From positions 2,922,680 through 2,986,679 of the forward strand of contig OZ037767.1 in NCBI GenBank assembly GCA_964035545.1: a stretch of DNA of 64,000 nt, read 5' to 3'. Below the pieces are notes generated by a model. That model was not told the DNA's origin. It saw only the letters and a program-made list of their open reading frames with translations, and ran no database searches. The position numbers were made by a program, and so were the translations under genes. Below are positions 54,701 to 60,500 of the stretch, piece after piece. This DNA comes from Bugula neritina. Taxonomy: Eukaryota; Bryozoa; Gymnolaemata; Cheilostomatida; Bugulidae. How positions within the stretch are numbered: position 1 is the first letter of the stretch; each line of letters opens with the position of its first letter.

Positions 54701-57101
54701 GGTGTCCCGGTATCTCGCACTCGGCAACTTTCATTCTTGTTTCTCAGAAGATCTATAAACAGTTCAATCATGTTGTGTGATTGTTATTTGTTCAAAAATG
54801 ATCCAGTAATTAATTGTTTAGTGTCTGAGTGACTAATTAGAGGGAAAGATAGTTGCAGTTTTCTCAAAAAGGATTAGCTTACATTTTACTAGAACCTTGT
54901 TGTATAGAAAGTTAATTTACTATGGAATGTTTCAAAAGCAAATGACAAACCAAAAAATATAAACTCAAACTAAAAGAAAGTCTTCAATACTGCACCTATG
55001 ACCCACTCTTTCATTCCTTTAGTTAGTACACTCAGTCAGTGACTCTGTTTGTTAGTACACTCAGTCAGTGACTCTGTTTGTTAGTACACTCAGTCACTGA
55101 CTCTGTTTGTTAGTACACTCGTTTACTGTGTGTAAGGAGACATGCTAGTTAAATGATGATTTGCAGATGAGTGTCCCAGCGGTAGTCGCTACAGCTCAGC
55201 AGATGGAATATGTGTCTTGTGTGAGATTGGTTACTATAGAGACGAAGCCTTAGACGTTGCTTGTGTCAAGTGTCCAGACGGGCTGATCACTGAAATGGAA
55301 GGATCAGTGAGCCAAAACAACTGTACTATTGGTAAGATTTGTTCTTTAGTTCTCCGGTTAAACTTAATAGATGTTAAATACTGACTTGGAGTTGGCCCTA
55401 GAAAGCAGCTAGTAGAAGTGTGAATCACGTGCTGTTATCATCTTACAGCCGACTGTGATATTGGAGAATACAGAAATGAGACAATCAACGTCTGTATGGG
55501 ATGCCCTAGAGGAACATTCCAGAATGAAACAAGGCAGACAGAGTGCATGGCGTGTGGTGGAAATGAGACAACAATGGCTACCAATAGCACCAGTCCATCA
55601 GACTGCAAATGTATGTTAGATATGCAGTTACTTACTACTAATATCCTGTGTCTTCTGCTAATATTCTGTATCTTCTAAAGATGTTATGTAGAATCTACAA
55701 ATATTTCTACTCTGCGTCACTAGATCAAACAGTTTTCTCATCTTATGTTTTGTTGTTTTCAGAATTTGATTGGTTCATAAGATACATGAACTATGATGGT
55801 GTATTGTATAGATCTAGCACATGATGTATAACTAATTTACAGATAACCTGCAATTAGCCTGTAGATAAGGTGTTATTTCATAGTTTTTTTTTCTACTACA
55901 ATATTTTTTCAAGTGATTATTCAAAAAACTTGAGACTTACCAAGCTATTATATGCATCAGAAAATGAAGCTCGTGCTATAGAGAAAGAGGTGGTAAAAGT
56001 AAGCATGGTTAAATGATGCTATAATAAATTTTTAAGCATTGTGTTTTTGTATACCACGTTGTACTAGAGAGTATATGTTTACAATGCCTAGTGAGGGAGA
56101 CTTCTAATTATTATTTCAATCAATTCTTTTAAAACTCTATCAAAACATTGGCAGAAGGAAGAAATACTATGCATATAATATCTCTAGAAAGCATTTGTTG
56201 TACGTATGCTCTCATCTTTGTAGTTATCTGTCCTGATGGGTACGAGGAGGCGGCCAATAGCAGCTGCTCTCTGTGTGAAGTTGGCTCTTATAGAACTAAG
56301 GACATTGACAACATCGCCAACAAGATGTGTACCGAGTGTGGCGGGTATTGGACGACAGCTGAGGAGGGCTCTGTTACCGAATCTCAGTGCTCAATATGTA
56401 CGTCACCCTCCCAATTTTATCTCTCTTATTATCTAATCGCTTTTTATTTTTATGTTACATTTCTTTGTTTAGTCCAATGTTGAAAAGATATTTTATTTTT
56501 GTAATAACTTGGGTGACACAAAAGTTGATGATTTTGCAGACATTTGCAATTTATATAGCGAGTTGTATGTTTCGGAGGTATGAGGAATTTTTCTTTTAGA
56601 TCAGACAACTAAACTGTTGGTTTTGTGAATTATTCTACACATCTGTGCTTATTTGCAGTGGCATGTCCCGAAGGGTTGCAGGCTAATTCCACTATGGATG
56701 GGTGTGAAGAGTGCCCGGTAGGCACATACAGCGATGGCTACACCAATGCTACACAAAGTTGTAGCGCTTGCGATTCACTCGGCCACTATACCACCAACTC
56801 CACAGGCAAAGACAGCGCTGACGATTGCTACTGTAAGCATATCTTTAACTCGAGAAGTTTCTAGAAATTTTCAGGGTTGCTACAGTCACATGTGTTTGTA
56901 AAAAGTTTTTATATAGGTGAAGTTGAAAATAATTTTTGTGGTAGTAATTTGTTTATTATGGTTTAGACATTTTAAAATGTTTGATATTTCAGTGTAGCCA
57001 TAATATTATGACTTGGTAAAAATTTAATTGAGTTTGTCCTGTGTTGGCTAAATAAACTCAGAAATGAGTTTAGAATAACTGACTGACTGACTGACTGACT
57101 G

Positions 57102-57136
<35 letters not shown>

Positions 57137-57401
57137 GACTGACTGACTGACTGACTGACTGACTGACTGACTGACTGACTGACTGACTGACTGACTGACT
57201 GACTGACTGACTGACTGACTGACTGACTGACTGACTGACTGACTGACTGACTGACTGACTGACTGACTGACTGACTGACTGACTGACTGACTGACTGACT
57301 GACTGACTGACTGACTGACTGACTGACTGACTGACTGACTGACTGACTGACTGACTGACTGACTGACTGACTGACTGACTGAATGACTTACTGACTTACT
57401 G

Positions 57402-57436
<35 letters not shown>

Positions 57437-57472
57437 GACTGACTGACTGACTGACTGACTGACTGACTGACT

Positions 57473-57540
<68 letters not shown>

Positions 57541-60500
57541 GACTGACTTACTTACTTACTTACTTACTTACTGAATACAGACATATTAACTGACTGCAGA
57601 CGTACTAGCTGAATGCATACTTACTATACTCTGTTCATGCACCTGATAGTGAGCTGCCCCAACGCTGGAGAGGAGACTAACAGAGCAGGAAACAGCTGTG
57701 TGCCGTGTGTGCAAGGCTTCTATGCTGAGTCTGGGGAACATATCTGCTCATCTTGTAATACTAAGGATCTTGAAGATGGTGTGGTACGTTGGGATACCAC
57801 GGGTGAAGGCAGTATTTCAGAGGACAATTGCACTGTGGGTAAGTGACTTTTACTTCCTCTGCGATGATTTTCTATCAATATATAAAGGGTGTATCTGTAG
57901 ATTTTCCTATTTTGCACTTTTTCAATACTTGTTTAGTATGTAGAACTAGTACATCTAGTATTATATTTAGAACATATTATTTTATATATTGTATATTATA
58001 TGTACCTATACTACAAATTCAAATTCAATACAAATGAATAAAACATACTCAAGTCACGCTTTTTTTAATAGGAAGCTAAAACTTATGGATTTGATTTAAT
58101 TTTGTGAACACTCTTATTTGGGCGTGTCCTTAGCTCATTAATTAATTTGTTGATTTTACAGCTTTTTGTGCGGCTGGTTACAAGAGAGATAACTCCACTT
58201 CTCCCCAAATGTGTGTCGAGTGTCCCACTGGGTTCTATCAGGATCAAAATGGCTCTCTCACGACCGTCTGTACCCCATGTCCGCTCACGGCATCCAATGA
58301 CAATCAGACTACGAATGGTAATGGATCTGCTAGCTTAGAGGACTGTCAGGGTGAGTCGGTTTACTTCCCTGAAATATAAGACATGTTGAATATAATCAAC
58401 TGTGTGACATGCTGCGGGGGGGGGGGGAGGGGGTGTAGCATGCTTGAAATAGCTTAGGGTAATGCTCACCTTATTCAGTGTCACTGTTTACCTTAATCAG
58501 TGTCACCATTTACCTTAATCAGTGTGACTGATTATCTAGGCCAGATCACTTTGTAAAAGTTAATAAAATACATGAGTATAAGCTAGACCAGGTTATACTG
58601 CAGCACCAGCAAGTTACTAGAATTCACCAAGCTATGTATTCTTAATGAATACAGTGTATATTGAAGGTCTGGTGGAGTTATTGTGTCATATAATGTAGTC
58701 TTGTTGATCCTATCAAGTTGTATTCAACATAATTATTTGGATTGCCTGGTGACCACACTTTATAATATGGTGTTGAATCATCTACTGACAGCTTTACTGT
58801 ACATGCTGTGCTGTGTAATACAGTCACCTGCCCTCCTGGTCAACAAGACATCAATGACACCTGCCAGCAGTGCCCCATGGGTACCTACAAAGAAATGGCA
58901 GGTCCAGAGAAGTGTACTCCTTGTGGTTTCCAACTCACTACAAACTTAACAGGAAGCAGTAATGAGTCTGACTGCAACATTGGTAAGTTTAGATAGTTGT
59001 AAGTAGCATCATTGCACACATACATATATGGCCTTATATGGCATATATATTAACATATGTGGTGATTATATAGCATATATATTAACATACGTGGTGATTA
59101 TATAGTATATATATTAACATACGTGGTGATTATATAGTATATATCAACATATGTGGTGATTATATAGCATATATGTTAACATACACGGGGAATTTTATCA
59201 AATCTTGTGGTCGTTGAGATTTCCTAACTATTTTATTGTATTCAGTTAAAGTTTAAACAAAATTATTGAGCACTTTTTAGCTACTAGTTTTAACCTACTT
59301 GTGGCACTCGACATACCCACTCAGGTATAATGTTGACATATGTTTGTGTTTCAGCCATATGTGACGAGGGTTACTATGCCAACGGGACTAACTGCACTGA
59401 GTGTCCTGTGGGTTTCTACCAGGAAGAGGAAATGTTCACAGGAAGTGACTGCACACCTTGCAGCTCCATCAACGGTTACCCTCAAACGACCTCCTCTACA
59501 GGAAGTACTAGTGAAGACGCCTGCGAAGGTAGAAACTGTTAATACTAATTCAATAGTTTCATGAGCCACATATAAACACTGCTTACGAAGTCATACATAC
59601 TGCAGTTTTGGCGCAGTGTGCAGTGATAGTTGTTGGTGTGGGGTTGCTAAGTGTTCAAGTAGAATTGTTTCAAAGCGCCCGGGTGCCCGTATTTATAACA
59701 TTTAAACCAAAGGGACTCTGGTAGTGAAACAAACAATGAAATACCTCAACAGAAAGTCTGCCCATTGTAGTTGTCTGCTCTCCTGGTTATGCTAAGAACG
59801 AGACACTTGGATGTACAATCTGTCCAGCCGATACGTACGATAACGGAACCAACTACTGTGTGCCTTGTGATGACTCATTCTCCACTAATGATCAAGAAGG
59901 CGGAGTTAGCTCATCTGCCTGCAACTACAGTGAGCACATTTTTGCATTTTTTTAAATCTATGAAAGCCGTTGCTTAGAGTTGTGGGATCTCGTAATAGTA
60001 GCAAAACAGCCCTTGTAAATAGTCACTTTAGGTTAAAAATTATTCACAATTTATATTCAAAGATGTTTCTTGCTTAAATTCTAGTAGAATTGAAATAATT
60101 AGTGTATTGAGAACGTTTTCTAGAGTTTAAAGGCTAAAAATATGATTATTTTTTACTGATTTGTTTGTATTTCAGAGCGATGTGGGGCTGGAGAGCAGAC
60201 GATTCCTGCGAATACGTCTGCATGTGAGCCCTGCCCACGTAACACATATAATGATGAGGCAGGTAGCACTTGCACACCTTGTGACGGCAGCAAGGAAACC
60301 ATTTCTATCGGCTCCGACAGCGTAAACGACTGTATTAGTAAGTATTTCACAGCCTTAGAATACAGGCTATATCTGCTGTACTGCTATTATATGTCTTGTC
60401 ACTCACCTCCCTGTGGCTAATCATAATGACTAGTGTTACTAGTGTTTTTACTAGTGTTGCGATTAAGGTTCATTTCTATTACATCTTTGTAGAAATGGAA

